A stretch of DNA of 15,691 bases from the NCBI GenBank assembly GCA_016291185.1, contig JAEFAI010000042.1, positions 1 to 15,691 of the forward strand, in the 5' to 3' direction. Below the pieces are notes generated by a model. It had not been told where the DNA came from and made no database searches. It worked only from the letters and a program-made list of their open reading frames with translations. Positions 6,668-13,766 of this stretch are shown in pieces. Every line of letters starts with the position of its first letter. The stretch's first letter is position 1. The translations under genes were made by a program, and so were the position numbers. This DNA comes from Bacteroidales bacterium. Lineage in GTDB: Bacteria > Bacteroidota > Bacteroidia > Bacteroidales > UBA932.

Positions 6668-7435
6668 CTATTTCTTGGGCACAAGCCGGACCTCATAGAG
6701 GCGCGGCCAGTATTTACCCGTCAGGTAAATCTTGCCTGTGGCGGGATCCTGGGCGATGCCGTTCAGTACGTCCGTGCGGGGCTCGCGCAGCTTCTTCGGC
6801 AGCAGGCCGGAGCAGTCGATGCTGGCTTCCACGGTGCCGTCGGCGGGGTTGATGATGACGATCAGGTCGGTCATGTAGATGTTCGCCCAGACCTTGCCGT
6901 CGATGTACTCCAATTCGTTGAGGTTGCGCACCGCGCGGCCGTCCATCTTCACGTCCACGTAGCGCTCCTGCTTGAACTCGGGGGAGAGGAAGTACAGGCG
7001 CGACGACCCGTCTGAGGCGATCAGGGACTTTCCGTCCGTGGTCAGGCCCCAGCCCTCGCGCGGATAAGAATAGGTCTGCTTGTATTCGAGCGTCTTCGCG
7101 TCATACACGAAGGCGACCTTGTTCAGCCAGGTCAGGATGTACAGGTTGCCGCCCAGCATGACGGACCCCTCGCCGAAGTATTTCTGCTGGAAATTCATCT
7201 TCGAGAGGACCTTGCCGGTGGCAAGCTCCACTTCGCGGAAGCTGGACTCGCCGAACTGGCCCGTGCTCTCGTAGAAGCGGCCCCCGTCGAAGAAGAGCCC
7301 CTGCGTGTATGCGCCCGTGTCGTGCGGGTATTCTTTCACGACTTCTACCTTATATTGTTTCACGCGTGCGGAACACCCGGCGCAGACAGCCGCCAGAGCC
7401 AGCACAAGCAACATCTTAATTAGCGTTCGAATCAT
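6668..7435 (-). CDS. Glutaminyl-peptide cyclotransferase-like lipoprotein
   Basis: A 255-residue protein of the plant/bacterial glutamine cyclotransferase family (five-bladed propeller), which turns N-terminal Gln of exported proteins into pyroglutamate. Characteristic stretches are the HDTGAYTQGLFF opening near residue 38, an early YESTGQFG, the central GWGLTTDGKSLIASDGSS, and the closing VLNGIAQDPATGKIYLTGKYWP. The N-terminus is a lipoprotein signal with VCAGC and lipid-bearing Cys21, so it should be anchored in the outer or inner membrane facing the periplasm. The -7 box sits only 5 bases ahead of the ATG, so the message may be leaderless, or a start at Met8 may be used. In Bacteroidota many mature outer-membrane lipoproteins and receptors begin with Gln, which would give this enzyme work (inference). 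Confidence 0.92.
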   Translation of the reverse strand: MIRTLIKMLLVLALAAVCAGCSARVKQYKVEVVKEYPHDTGAYTQGLFFDGGRFYESTGQFGESSFREVELATGKVLSKMNFQQKYFGEGSVMLGGNLYILTWLNKVAFVYDAKTLEYKQTYSYPREGWGLTTDGKSLIASDGSSRLYFLSPEFKQERYVDVKMDGRAVRNLNELEYIDGKVWANIYMTDLIVIINPADGTVEASIDCSGLLPKKLREPRTDVLNGIAQDPATGKIYLTGKYWPRLYEVRLVPKK

Positions 7436-7440
7436 ATTTA

Positions 7441-7474
7441 CAAAGTTAGCATTTTTCGGGTTTCACAGATCAAA
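7441..7474 (-). promoter_or_regulatory. Promoter of the cyclotransferase-esterase pair
   Basis: Minus-strand TAACTTTG (7441-7448) fits the -7 consensus. TTTG (7471-7474) is upstream at a 22-base spacing, wider than the usual 19. The box ends 5 bases before the ATG at 7435. Confidence 0.5.
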
Positions 7475-7519
7475 AGCGTTCAAATATGTTTCAAATACCC
7501 TCCAAGAGGCGGCAAGGCC

Positions 7520-7551
7520 CTTGGCAATATGGAGACGATTCCTTACCTTTG
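7520..7551 (+). promoter_or_regulatory. Promoter of the histidine phosphatase gene
   Basis: TACCTTTG (7544-7551) matches TAnnTTTG, with CTTG (7520-7523) 20 bases upstream as a near -33 element. The start codon at 7583 lies 31 bases downstream of the box, giving a short A-rich leader. Confidence 0.6.
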
Positions 7552-7582
7552 AGACAAACGAAATGCTAAAACAATTCCAAAC

Positions 7583-8947
7583 ATGAATTTCAAAAAACTC
7601 CTGACCCTCCCCCTGCTGCTTGCCCTGAGCCTCGGTGCCGGCGCACAGCAGGCTGAAGTCGTCCGCCTGTTTGCGGAGAATCCCGACCGCGCATCCAACA
7701 ACATGCACTCCTACGAGTTCGACCCGATCGTGGACACCCCCGCGCCGAAAGGCTTTAAACCTTTTTATATTACGCACTACGGCCGCCACGGTTCCCGCTA
7801 CGAGCAGAATTCCACCTTCGGCCGTAACGCCCAGGCAGGGTTTGCTTACCTTGACTCCCTCGGCCTGCTGACGCCGGCTGGCAAGGCCCTCTGGGCAGAT
7901 GTCGAGGCCGTCGTCGATGCCCACAAGGGCATGGAGGGGTCGCTGACCCCGCGCGGCGCCCGTGAGCATCAGCAGATCGCCGCCCGCATGGCCCACCGCT
8001 ACCCGGGCATCTTCAAGGACAAGGCTCGCCAGGAAGTCAACTGCTTCTCCAGTACCAACTTCCGTTGCATCGTCAGTATGTGCAACTTTACCTACGGCCT
8101 GAAGGACGTCTTCCCGAAGATCCAGATCACCTTCACCAGCGCCGAGCGCTTCATGTCCTACATCAACCCGAGTCTGTCCGTCCCGCGTCCGGGTGAAGCC
8201 CCGCGTCCGCGCAACTCCTTCCCGGCCGGCTTCAACCGCCAGCAGGCGCAGCCCCAGGGCTTCAAGCCTTTCGAGGGCGAGCCCGGCTATGACCTCCGTC
8301 GCTTCCTGACCCCGCTCTTCACCGATTACGATGCAGCCGTCAAGGCCCTCGGCAACCCGGAGCCCTTCGTGAAGGCCATCTTCACCACCGGCGGCCTCTG
8401 CCAGCTGATCGACTTCCTCGGCGTTGACATCTACCGCAAATACTTCACCCCGGAGGAGCTTGCTTACTTCTGGGCAGACGGCAACGACAACATTTACCGT
8501 ATGTGGGGCGGCTCCGTGGAGCAGGGCGACGTGATCCGTTACGCCATCCGTCCGCTGTTGATCGACTTCGTCCAGAAGGCTGACGCCGCGCTCGAGCCCG
8601 GCAGCCAGCGTGCCGCCGACCTGCGCTTCGGTCACGACACCTCCATCCTGCCGCTCTTCGCGCTGCTCGGCGTGGACGACCCGCAGGGCCGCGTGTTCCC
8701 CTACAAGGAGGCCCACCTGCACAACTGGTACGCCTTCTTCCAGGTTCCGATGGCCACGAACATCCAGATGGTGTTCTACCGCAACAACAAGGGTGAGGTC
8801 CTGACCAAGATCCTCTACAACGAGAAGGAGATCACGATTCCGGGCATCGAGCCCGTCTCCGGTCCGTACTACAGCTGGCCGGCCCTCCGCACGCACTTCT
8901 TCCAGCTCTGCGAGAAAGCCGCCGAGCCGTGGACCCGCCATCGCTAG
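7583..8947 (+). CDS. Secreted histidine phosphatase, MINPP/phytase-like
   Basis: A 454-residue histidine acid phosphatase, closest in outline to the multiple inositol polyphosphate phosphatases that strip phosphate from phytate. Residues 1-21 are a signal peptide ending at GAGA|Q, so the mature protein would start with Gln and be exported. The catalytic signature YGRHGSR is at 66-72 with nucleophile His69, and the proton donor motif HD is at 351-352 in GHDTSILPL. The gene has a very uniform codon choice (C-ending codons), which hints at good expression. It is divergent from the cyclotransferase pair and convergent with proBA. Phytate as substrate is inferred from family resemblance; a broader phosphatase role is possible. 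Confidence 0.88.
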   Translation: MNFKKLLTLPLLLALSLGAGAQQAEVVRLFAENPDRASNNMHSYEFDPIVDTPAPKGFKPFYITHYGRHGSRYEQNSTFGRNAQAGFAYLDSLGLLTPAGKALWADVEAVVDAHKGMEGSLTPRGAREHQQIAARMAHRYPGIFKDKARQEVNCFSSTNFRCIVSMCNFTYGLKDVFPKIQITFTSAERFMSYINPSLSVPRPGEAPRPRNSFPAGFNRQQAQPQGFKPFEGEPGYDLRRFLTPLFTDYDAAVKALGNPEPFVKAIFTTGGLCQLIDFLGVDIYRKYFTPEELAYFWADGNDNIYRMWGGSVEQGDVIRYAIRPLLIDFVQKADAALEPGSQRAADLRFGHDTSILPLFALLGVDDPQGRVFPYKEAHLHNWYAFFQVPMATNIQMVFYRNNKGEVLTKILYNEKEITIPGIEPVSGPYYSWPALRTHFFQLCEKAAEPWTRHR

Positions 8948-8970
8948 CGGTCAGCTATATATAAATGGAT

Positions 8971-9005
8971 AAATGGCCGGGTGCTACGAACGCACCTGGC
9001 CATTT
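8971..9005. terminator. Shared hairpin terminator between phosphatase gene and proA
   Basis: AAATGGCCGGGTGC (8971-8984) and GCACCTGGCCATTT (8992-9005) pair over 14 positions with one G-T, loop TACGAAC. It lies 23 bases after the phosphatase stop and includes the proA stop codon (8984-8986) and its last codons, so it can serve both convergent genes. T-runs are short on both sides. Confidence 0.65.
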
Positions 9006-10216
9006 CCGTCAATGAGCCACTTGTAAGTCGTGATTTCGCAGAGACCCATCGGGCCGCGGGCGCCGAGCTTCTGCGTGCTGATGCCGATCTCCGCACCGAG
9101 TCCGAACTGGGCTCCGTCGGTGAAGGCTGTGGGCGCGTTCACATAGACGCAGGCGGCATCGACTTCCGCCTGGAAACGCGCTGCCGTCGCGGCGACGGCC
9201 GTGACGATGCTCTCGCTGTGGCCGGAGCCGTAGCGGGCGATGTGCGCGAGCGCCTCGTCCAGCGAGGCGACGGTCCGAACAGCCATCTTGTAGTCCATGT
9301 ACTCCGTGCCGAAGGACTCCGGCGTGGCGCTCTCCAGCAGCGGATAGCGGCCGGCAAGGGCCGCGAACGCCGCCTCGTCGGCGAAGATCTGAACGTTCTT
9401 CTCGGCGAGCGGAGCGACCAGCGCGGGCAGGTCCGAGAGGCGGTCGCGGTGCACGATCAGGCAGTCGAGCGCGTTGCACACCGACACGCGGCGCGTCTTG
9501 GCATTCAGTACGATACGACGGCCGATCTCCAGATCGCCTGCGGCGTCGAAATAGGTATTCACCACGCCGGCGCCCGTTTCAATGCAGGGTACCTTGGCGT
9601 TGTCGCGGACAAAATCGATCAGGCGGCGGCCGCCGCGCGGGATTACGAGATCTACGTAGCCGACGGCGCCGAGCAGCTCTCCGACCGCCTCGTGGGTGGG
9701 CGGGAGCAGCGTTACGGCCGTCTCGGGCAGACCGCGCTCCGCGAGCACGCGCCGGATCAGCGCCACGGCCGCGCGGTTGGACGCGTCGGCGTCGCTGCCG
9801 CCCTTGAGTACGCAGGCGTTGCCGCTCTTGAAGCAGAGTGAGAAGACATCGAAGGTCACGTTCGGCCGCGCCTCGTAGATGACGCCGATGACGCCAAACG
9901 GTACGCTGACCTTGCGCAGGCGCAGCCCGTTGGGCAGCGTGCGGTCCTCCAGGATGCGCCCCAGCGGCGAGGGGAGCGCTGCCACGTGACGCATGTCGGA
10001 AGCGATGCCCTCCAGGCGCTCCGGGCTCAGCTTGAGCCGGTCGTAAAGCGGATTCTGGGGGTCCATCCGCGCGAGGTCCTCCGCGTTGGCGGACAGGATT
10101 TCCGCGCTGTGCGCGAGAATGGCGTCGGCCACGGCTTCCAGGGCCGCGGCACGCTCTGCATCCGGGATCAGCGCCACTTGCGCCGCACCCCGCTTGGCTG
10201 CTTCGAATTGATTCAT
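8984..10216 (-). CDS. proA: Gamma-glutamyl phosphate reductase
   Basis: Second enzyme of proline synthesis: reduces gamma-glutamyl phosphate to glutamate-5-semialdehyde with NADPH, in the cytoplasm. Its 410 residues are the normal length for the family. Diagnostic stretches are [16 protein letters not shown] near 106-121, the LKGGSDA cofactor loop near 137-143, [10 protein letters not shown] near 191-200 and the catalytic cysteine Cys247 in [30 protein letters not shown] lies near the C-terminus. The ATG at 10216 follows the proB stop by 6 bases, giving the classical proBA operon. The last codons fold into the terminator hairpin. Confidence 0.97.
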   Translation of the reverse strand: MNQFEAAKRGAAQVALIPDAERAAALEAVADAILAHSAEILSANAEDLARMDPQNPLYDRLKLSPERLEGIASDMRHVAALPSPLGRILEDRTLPNGLRLRKVSVPFGVIGVIYEARPNVTFDVFSLCFKSGNACVLKGGSDADASNRAAVALIRRVLAERGLPETAVTLLPPTHEAVGELLGAVGYVDLVIPRGGRRLIDFVRDNAKVPCIETGAGVVNTYFDAAGDLEIGRRIVLNAKTRRVSVCNALDCLIVHRDRLSDLPALVAPLAEKNVQIFADEAAFAALAGRYPLLESATPESFGTEYMDYKMAVRTVASLDEALAHIARYGSGHSESIVTAVAATAARFQAEVDAACVYVNAPTAFTDGAQFGLGAEIGISTQKLGARGPMGLCEITTYKWLIDGNGQVRS

Positions 10217-10222
10217 CTCTGC

Positions 10223-10987
10223 TTAGGGAAGGAATTCAGTGAAAACGGTCTGTTCCGGGCGCTCCAGCAGGTCCGGCAGGATCCGCTCGCGCTTGCCGTC
10301 GGCAATCAGCACGCGGATGCCGCCGGCGGCCACGCGCCGGGCGGTATTGTATTTGGAGAACATCCCCCCGCGCCCGAAGGCGCTCTTCTCCTCGCGGATG
10401 CAGCCGGACAGGTCGTCCGAGCAGTGCACGGTGCGGATCACGCTGGCCGCCGGATCGTCAGGATGGCGGTCGTACAGGCCGGGAATGTTGCTCAGCAGGA
10501 CGAGCGTCTGCGCGCCGACCATCTCGGCGATCAGCCCGGAGAGCTCATCGTTGTCGGTGAACATCAGCTCGGTGACGCTCACGGTATCGTTCTCGTTGAC
10601 GATGGGCACGACGCCGTGCTCCAGCATCACCTCCATACAGGCGCGCTGATTGTCGCGCTCGCGCTCCGTCTCGAAATTCTGCTTAGTGGTCAGGATCTGG
10701 CCGATCGGCAGGCCATAGTCCCGGAAAAGGCGATAATAGAGGTCCATCAGGCGGACCTGGCCGACGGCGGAGTACAGCTGGCGCTGCTCTACGCTGTCCA
10801 GGTCCTTGTCCAGCCGCAACTCGGTGCGGCCGCAGGCCACGGCGCCGGAGCTCACGAGCACCACCGCCCAGCCCGCCTTGCGCAGGCCGACCACCTGGTC
10901 CACGAGCGCGGACACGCGCGTGACATCCAGCGTGCCGTCCGCACGCGTCAGCACATTCGTGCCGATTTTGACTACAATGCGTTTCAC
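10223..10987 (-). CDS. proB: Glutamate 5-kinase without PUA domain
   Basis: First enzyme of proline synthesis: phosphorylates glutamate with ATP. Amino acid kinase motifs are clear: VVKIGTNVL at the N-terminus, VLVSSGAVACG, IVNENDTVS, and FTDNDELSGLIA. The protein has 254 residues and ends soon after the kinase domain; the C-terminal PUA RNA-binding-type domain of the E. coli enzyme (367 residues) is absent, as in some Firmicutes and in the plant and animal kinase parts. The start is GTG at 10987, 20 bases after a good promoter. Feedback control by proline acts through the kinase domain, so it may still be inhibited. Confidence 0.95.
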   Translation of the reverse strand: MKRIVVKIGTNVLTRADGTLDVTRVSALVDQVVGLRKAGWAVVLVSSGAVACGRTELRLDKDLDSVEQRQLYSAVGQVRLMDLYYRLFRDYGLPIGQILTTKQNFETERERDNQRACMEVMLEHGVVPIVNENDTVSVTELMFTDNDELSGLIAEMVGAQTLVLLSNIPGLYDRHPDDPAASVIRTVHCSDDLSGCIREEKSAFGRGGMFSKYNTARRVAAGGIRVLIADGKRERILPDLLERPEQTVFTEFLP

Positions 10988-11007
10988 AACTACTAACGTT
11001 AAACGCT

Positions 11008-11038
11008 CAAATATACACCTTTTTAGTAAAAAAAGAAA
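11008..11038 (-). promoter_or_regulatory. Promoter of proBA
   Basis: On the minus strand TTTC (11035-11038), a 19-base spacer and TATATTTG (11008-11015) match the Bacteroidota promoter with one change in the -33 element. The GTG start is 20 bases downstream. Confidence 0.7.
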
Positions 11039-11044
11039 GAATGG

Positions 11045-11119
11045 CTAATAGCCGGGGTTCTGAACAAGATTGGGATTGAGCATCACGGCCTCATCTGGAA
11101 TAGGGAGAAGCAATCGGAT
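11045..11119 (-). pseudogene. C-terminal remnant of a SusD/RagB family gene
   Basis: A minus-strand frame ending in TAG at 11045 reads LLLPIPDEAVM followed by LNPNLVQNPGY, the typical last residues of SusD-like glycan-binding lipoproteins, which close with a PIP-x-NPNL-QNPGY pattern. No SusD sequence precedes it; about 16 bases further upstream the receptor's terminator begins. No start codon context or promoter supports expression. It is the tail of a deleted or replaced SusC/SusD locus. The match is short but highly characteristic. Confidence 0.75.
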
Positions 11120-11134
11120 GGCAAAGATAAGCAT

Positions 11135-11175
11135 AAAAACGGCAACAACCCGCTGTCACAGCGGGTTGTCCGTTT
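11135..11175 (-). terminator. Terminator of the TonB-dependent receptor gene
   Basis: ACAACCCGCTG (11145-11155), loop TCA, CAGCGGGTTGT (11159-11169): an 11-bp perfect stem, extended by AAACGG (11137-11142) with CCGTTT (11170-11175). On the minus strand five Ts follow. It lies 20 bases after the receptor stop. A 27-base core (11143-11169) recurs identically at 13639-13665. Confidence 0.9.
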
Positions 11176-11194
11176 ATTAGAAAGGTCTTGCCGG

Positions 11195-13201
11195 CTACAG
11201 CGGAACGATGACCTTCAGGATTACGTTCCTGCCCATATCGGCGATGCCGATGTATTTGAGGCGGCTCAGGTGGGGCATGAAGATCTGGTCTGTCAGGTTG
11301 GTGCCGATGAGGTACAGCGACAGGCGGGTCTTGCCGCGGATCACCAGGTCCGTTCCTGCCGAGGCGCCGAGCAGTACGTATGCGGGCGTGGCCGTTTCGG
11401 TGTCGTCCCTGCCGTAGAAATGGTCCTGGCGCAGGTTCCAGTCTGTGTTCAACGCTACGAAAGCGTTGTTGAACAGGCGGCCGCCATGGGAAAGCTCCCA
11501 CTTGATCTCCGAATAGAGCCGGGGTGCGGGAATCAGCGGGAGATCGTCGCCGCCGGCCTCGCGGGCGTACACGCACGAGAAGGCGCTGCTCAGGTGCAGC
11601 TGGTGGACCGGATGGACGTCGATGCCGATTTCGCCGCCGCGCAGGTGCGCCAGGCCGCTGCGGAAAGCATAGACGGGGAGCCCCTCGTCGGAGACCTCTC
11701 CGTTGCGGGCGGCGAAGATGTAGTTGTCGATCCGGCTGACGAACGCCGCCAGCTGCACGGAGACGTAGCGGGAGCTGAAATCCAGGCCCAGATCTCCCTG
11801 GAGGCTGTATTCCGGTTTCAGGTCCTTGTTGCCCTGCTCAAAACGGAAGGTGCCCTCGTGCTCGCCGTTGGAACCCAGTTCTGCCAGGTTGGGCGCGCGG
11901 AAACCGCGGGCGGCGTTGACGCGCAGCGTGAAGTGCTCTCCCAGCATCCGGACGGCGCCCAGGCTGGCGCTGATGCCTGTGAAACGGCGGCCGAATGCCT
12001 CGAAGCGGCCGTCCAGCGCTTCGCTGCGCAGCCAGCGGACGTCCGCCCGCAGGCCGCCGGACAGGGTCCAGGGCCCCAGTGCCTTGGTGGCCGTTGCAAA
12101 GATGCCGGCGTCCAGCAGGCCGTAGGCGGGAATCAGGTATTCGTCGCCCAGATTGTCGCTCTGCTGGGCCATGCCGGCCAGGCCGAACGCAGTTTTCCAA
12201 CCCCGGCCGAAGGAACCCTGGTAGCGGATGTCGTAGTTGAGGGTGTTGAGGCGGAAATCCAGGCCCGGCTCATCGGCCGTTTCTTCGAATTCCTGCCGGC
12301 GATTCTGCTGCCATCCCAGGATGATCTTCAGGCTGCCCGGCCCCAGATGGATCGTATTGTCGGAAACGATCTTCCAGTGGCGGACATGCTGAAAGGGGAG
12401 GACCGGGGTGTACCCGTAGTTGTCTCCTTCGCCTTCAATCATGCCCGGGGTGAGGTGGTAGTAGCTGAAGCGCAGGCGGGAATAGCCCCAGGAACCGTTA
12501 CGGCCCAGCATGGCGGAGCCGGCCCGCTCCCGGTAGCCGGAATTGGCCACCTCTCCGTTCAGCGCATTGCGGTAGGCGTGGGCGTATTTGTCCGAGAAAC
12601 GACCGCCCCAGAGCCAGCCTTTCACGTTGCCGTCGAGCGAGAGTGAATAGGCCAGCAGCCCGTTGTTGGACTGGTATTCAGTGGATAGGCCGCCACCGAT
12701 CTCGCCGGGTGTACGAACCGGATCGGGGTGGAAGATGAGGATGCCGGCCAGGGCGTCCGAGCCGTACATCAGCGAGGCCGGACCCTTGAGAATCTCCACG
12801 GAGTGGACGCCGGCGCCGTCGATTTCGATGCCGTGCTCGTCGCCCCACTGCTGGCCTTCCTGGCGGATGCCGTCGTTCACGACGACCACGCGGTTGTAGC
12901 CCATGCCCCGGATGACGGGCTTGGAGATGCCTCCGCCGGTGGTGATTTCGCTCAGGCCCGGCTCTTTGGCAATGGCGCTGATGATGTTGCCGCCGGACCG
13001 GGCGGACAACTCGGCGGGCCGAATGACCGACACGGGGGCCGGCATTTCTTTCATTTTGGTGTCTCCGGCCAGGCCGGTCACCACGACTTCGTTGATCTGC
13101 AGATGGCCGAAGAATACATCTGTCGAGTCGGGGATACTATTCTGAGCCGTCGCTGCCAGGCACACGACCAGCAGCGACAATGTAAAGATTGTCTTTTTCA
13201 T
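11195..13201 (-). CDS. TonB-dependent outer-membrane receptor, probably for a metal
   Basis: A 668-residue outer-membrane receptor with a signal peptide (1 to about 19, ending ATA|Q), a plug domain (about 35-150) and a beta-barrel (about 160-668). The plug has the TonB-box-like NEVVVTG, PVIRGMGYNRVVVVNDG, and VEILKGPASLMYGSDALAG; the barrel has NAARGFRAPNLAELGSNG. It lacks the carboxypeptidase-like N-terminal domain of SusC proteins, so it is of the metal, siderophore or vitamin type. The segment RQEGQQWGDEHGIEIDG and its place 31 bases after a His- and CxxC-rich small protein suggest zinc or copper (inference). It ends in Leu rather than the usual terminal Phe or Trp. A strong terminator follows. 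Confidence 0.92.
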   Translation of the reverse strand: MKKTIFTLSLLVVCLAATAQNSIPDSTDVFFGHLQINEVVVTGLAGDTKMKEMPAPVSVIRPAELSARSGGNIISAIAKEPGLSEITTGGGISKPVIRGMGYNRVVVVNDGIRQEGQQWGDEHGIEIDGAGVHSVEILKGPASLMYGSDALAGILIFHPDPVRTPGEIGGGLSTEYQSNNGLLAYSLSLDGNVKGWLWGGRFSDKYAHAYRNALNGEVANSGYRERAGSAMLGRNGSWGYSRLRFSYYHLTPGMIEGEGDNYGYTPVLPFQHVRHWKIVSDNTIHLGPGSLKIILGWQQNRRQEFEETADEPGLDFRLNTLNYDIRYQGSFGRGWKTAFGLAGMAQQSDNLGDEYLIPAYGLLDAGIFATATKALGPWTLSGGLRADVRWLRSEALDGRFEAFGRRFTGISASLGAVRMLGEHFTLRVNAARGFRAPNLAELGSNGEHEGTFRFEQGNKDLKPEYSLQGDLGLDFSSRYVSVQLAAFVSRIDNYIFAARNGEVSDEGLPVYAFRSGLAHLRGGEIGIDVHPVHQLHLSSAFSCVYAREAGGDDLPLIPAPRLYSEIKWELSHGGRLFNNAFVALNTDWNLRQDHFYGRDDTETATPAYVLLGASAGTDLVIRGKTRLSLYLIGTNLTDQIFMPHLSRLKYIGIADMGRNVILKVIVPL

Positions 13202-13232
13202 TCTGTTTATTTTAAAGGATTACGTTAAAAAC

Positions 13233-13583
13233 TTACAAATAACAGAATGGAACGGGAGGGGCTCTCGATGAAAAGTGTCGGGTGGAACGGAGAATCAGCC
13301 GGTCGGGCAGACTGCCGACGCAGGCGTTGCAGTCAGCGGAAAACAGATCCGCGACGAGATCGGCGGACGGGACATACTGTTGGGCGAGGAGTTGGCAGAT
13401 CAGGCAGTCGTCGGTGTCGGACTCGTCGGAGAGGTGACCCGGATGCGGCTGATGGTGAGCGCACTGCTCGCAGGAGATGTCCGCGTGGTGGTGCTCGTCG
13501 TGATGATGGAACGGCGCCAGGAATACCATCGGAAGAATGACCGACAGTAGGATTAAACCCGATATGCGCCGCTTCAGAAGCAT
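13233..13583 (-). CDS. Small His/Cys-rich exported protein (DUF2946-like)
   Basis: A 116-residue protein with one hydrophobic N-terminal segment (about 8-24), either a signal peptide or anchor. It then carries two HHH runs (26-28 and 31-33), further histidines to residue 50, and three CxxC pairs: CEQC at 38-41, CLIC at 60-63 and CNAC at 85-88. This make-up indicates metal binding or metal sensing in the periplasm, as for DUF2946-type proteins near metal receptors. The frame is open to an ATG at 13655, but that start would lie upstream of the TATCTTTG promoter box and inside the palindrome region; ATG at 13583 puts a signal-like segment at the N-terminus. It is 31 bases ahead of the receptor gene and surely co-transcribed. 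No exact family is recognised. Confidence 0.75.
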   Translation of the reverse strand: MLLKRRISGLILLSVILPMVFLAPFHHHDEHHHADISCEQCAHHQPHPGHLSDESDTDDCLICQLLAQQYVPSADLVADLFSADCNACVGSLPDRLILRSTRHFSSRAPPVPFCYL

Positions 13584-13608
13584 GTTGAGGACCGCAGTTG
13601 TGCGGGCG

Positions 13609-13616
13609 CAAAGATA
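13609..13616 (-). promoter_or_regulatory. Promoter -7 box of the His/Cys-rich protein and receptor genes
   Basis: Minus-strand TATCTTTG matches TAnnTTTG, 25 bases ahead of the ATG at 13583. No clear TTTG is found at 19 bases; GTTG is at about 22. It is preceded by a run of six Ts and the small palindrome CGTATATACG (13628-13637), which could be a regulator site. Confidence 0.5.
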
Positions 13617-13639
13617 CAAAAAAGACCCGTATATACGAC

Positions 13640-13666
13640 AACAACCCGCTGTCACAGCGGGTTGTT
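13640..13666 (-). terminator. Palindrome ending the candidate small RNA
   Basis: AACAACCCGCTG (13640-13651), loop TCA, CAGCGGGTTGTT (13655-13666): a 12-bp perfect stem. On the minus strand the six-T run comes only 16 bases later (13618-13623), after CGTATATACG, so it is not a textbook terminator by itself. Its core is identical to the receptor terminator. Confidence 0.6.
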
Positions 13667-13715
13667 ACGGTTAGTTAGTAGTGTATTACCTTATAGAAGG
13701 TTCAATTATTGTTGG

Positions 13716-13757
13716 TTAGAAGTCTCCGGCACAGAACCGGAGTCGAGTTGTTTTCAT
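13716..13757 (-). CDS. Mini-ORF of 13 codons, possible leader peptide
   Basis: ATG at 13757 lies about 10 bases after the -7 box, in an A-rich context (GGAAATGAAAACAAC) of the kind that favours initiation in Bacteroidota. It reads MKTTRLRFCAGDF and stops with TAA at 13716. The hairpin CTCCGG/CCGGAG falls wholly inside it, so ribosome movement would change RNA folding. It is too short to judge by coding statistics; it could be chance. Confidence 0.3.
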   Translation of the reverse strand: MKTTRLRFCAGDF

Positions 13758-13766
13758 TTCCGACAG

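Larger units (their letters stand above)
13640..13763 (-). ncRNA. Candidate small RNA or mRNA leader upstream of the metal module
   Basis: A perfect promoter (TTTG, 19 bases, TAACTTTG) points into a stretch with no recognised gene. The predicted transcript starts a few bases after 13767 and runs about 120 nt to the palindrome at 13640-13666. It holds a small hairpin, CTCCGG (13724-13729) with CCGGAG (13737-13742), and an internal 13-codon mini-ORF. It does not resemble tRNA, tmRNA, RNase P RNA or a riboswitch I can name. It may be an independent small RNA, or a leader with a leader peptide and attenuator for the downstream His/Cys protein and receptor genes. Confidence 0.45.

Noticed and set aside
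5171..7015. 614-codon plus-strand frame across the esterase and cyclotransferase genes
   Set aside because: It crosses the ends of two well-supported minus-strand genes and shows no family features.
7463..8941. 492-codon minus-strand frame opposite the histidine phosphatase gene
   Set aside because: It is a shadow of a gene with strong C-ending codon bias. The plus frame has the signal peptide and both catalytic motifs.
11122..11129. TATCTTTG on the minus strand ahead of the SusD remnant
   Set aside because: It looks like a -7 box, but no TTTG lies at 19-22 bases upstream and it would sit directly behind a terminator, driving only a gene fragment.
13584..13655. N-terminal extension of the His/Cys-rich protein to ATG 13655
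   Set aside because: The extension would be encoded by the palindrome region and lie upstream of the TATCTTTG box, and it would push the signal-like segment inward.
13639..13666. CRISPR repeat or IS terminal repeat interpretation of the 27-base palindrome
   Set aside because: Only two copies 2.5 kb apart, no regular spacers, no cas or transposase gene between them and no target-site duplication.
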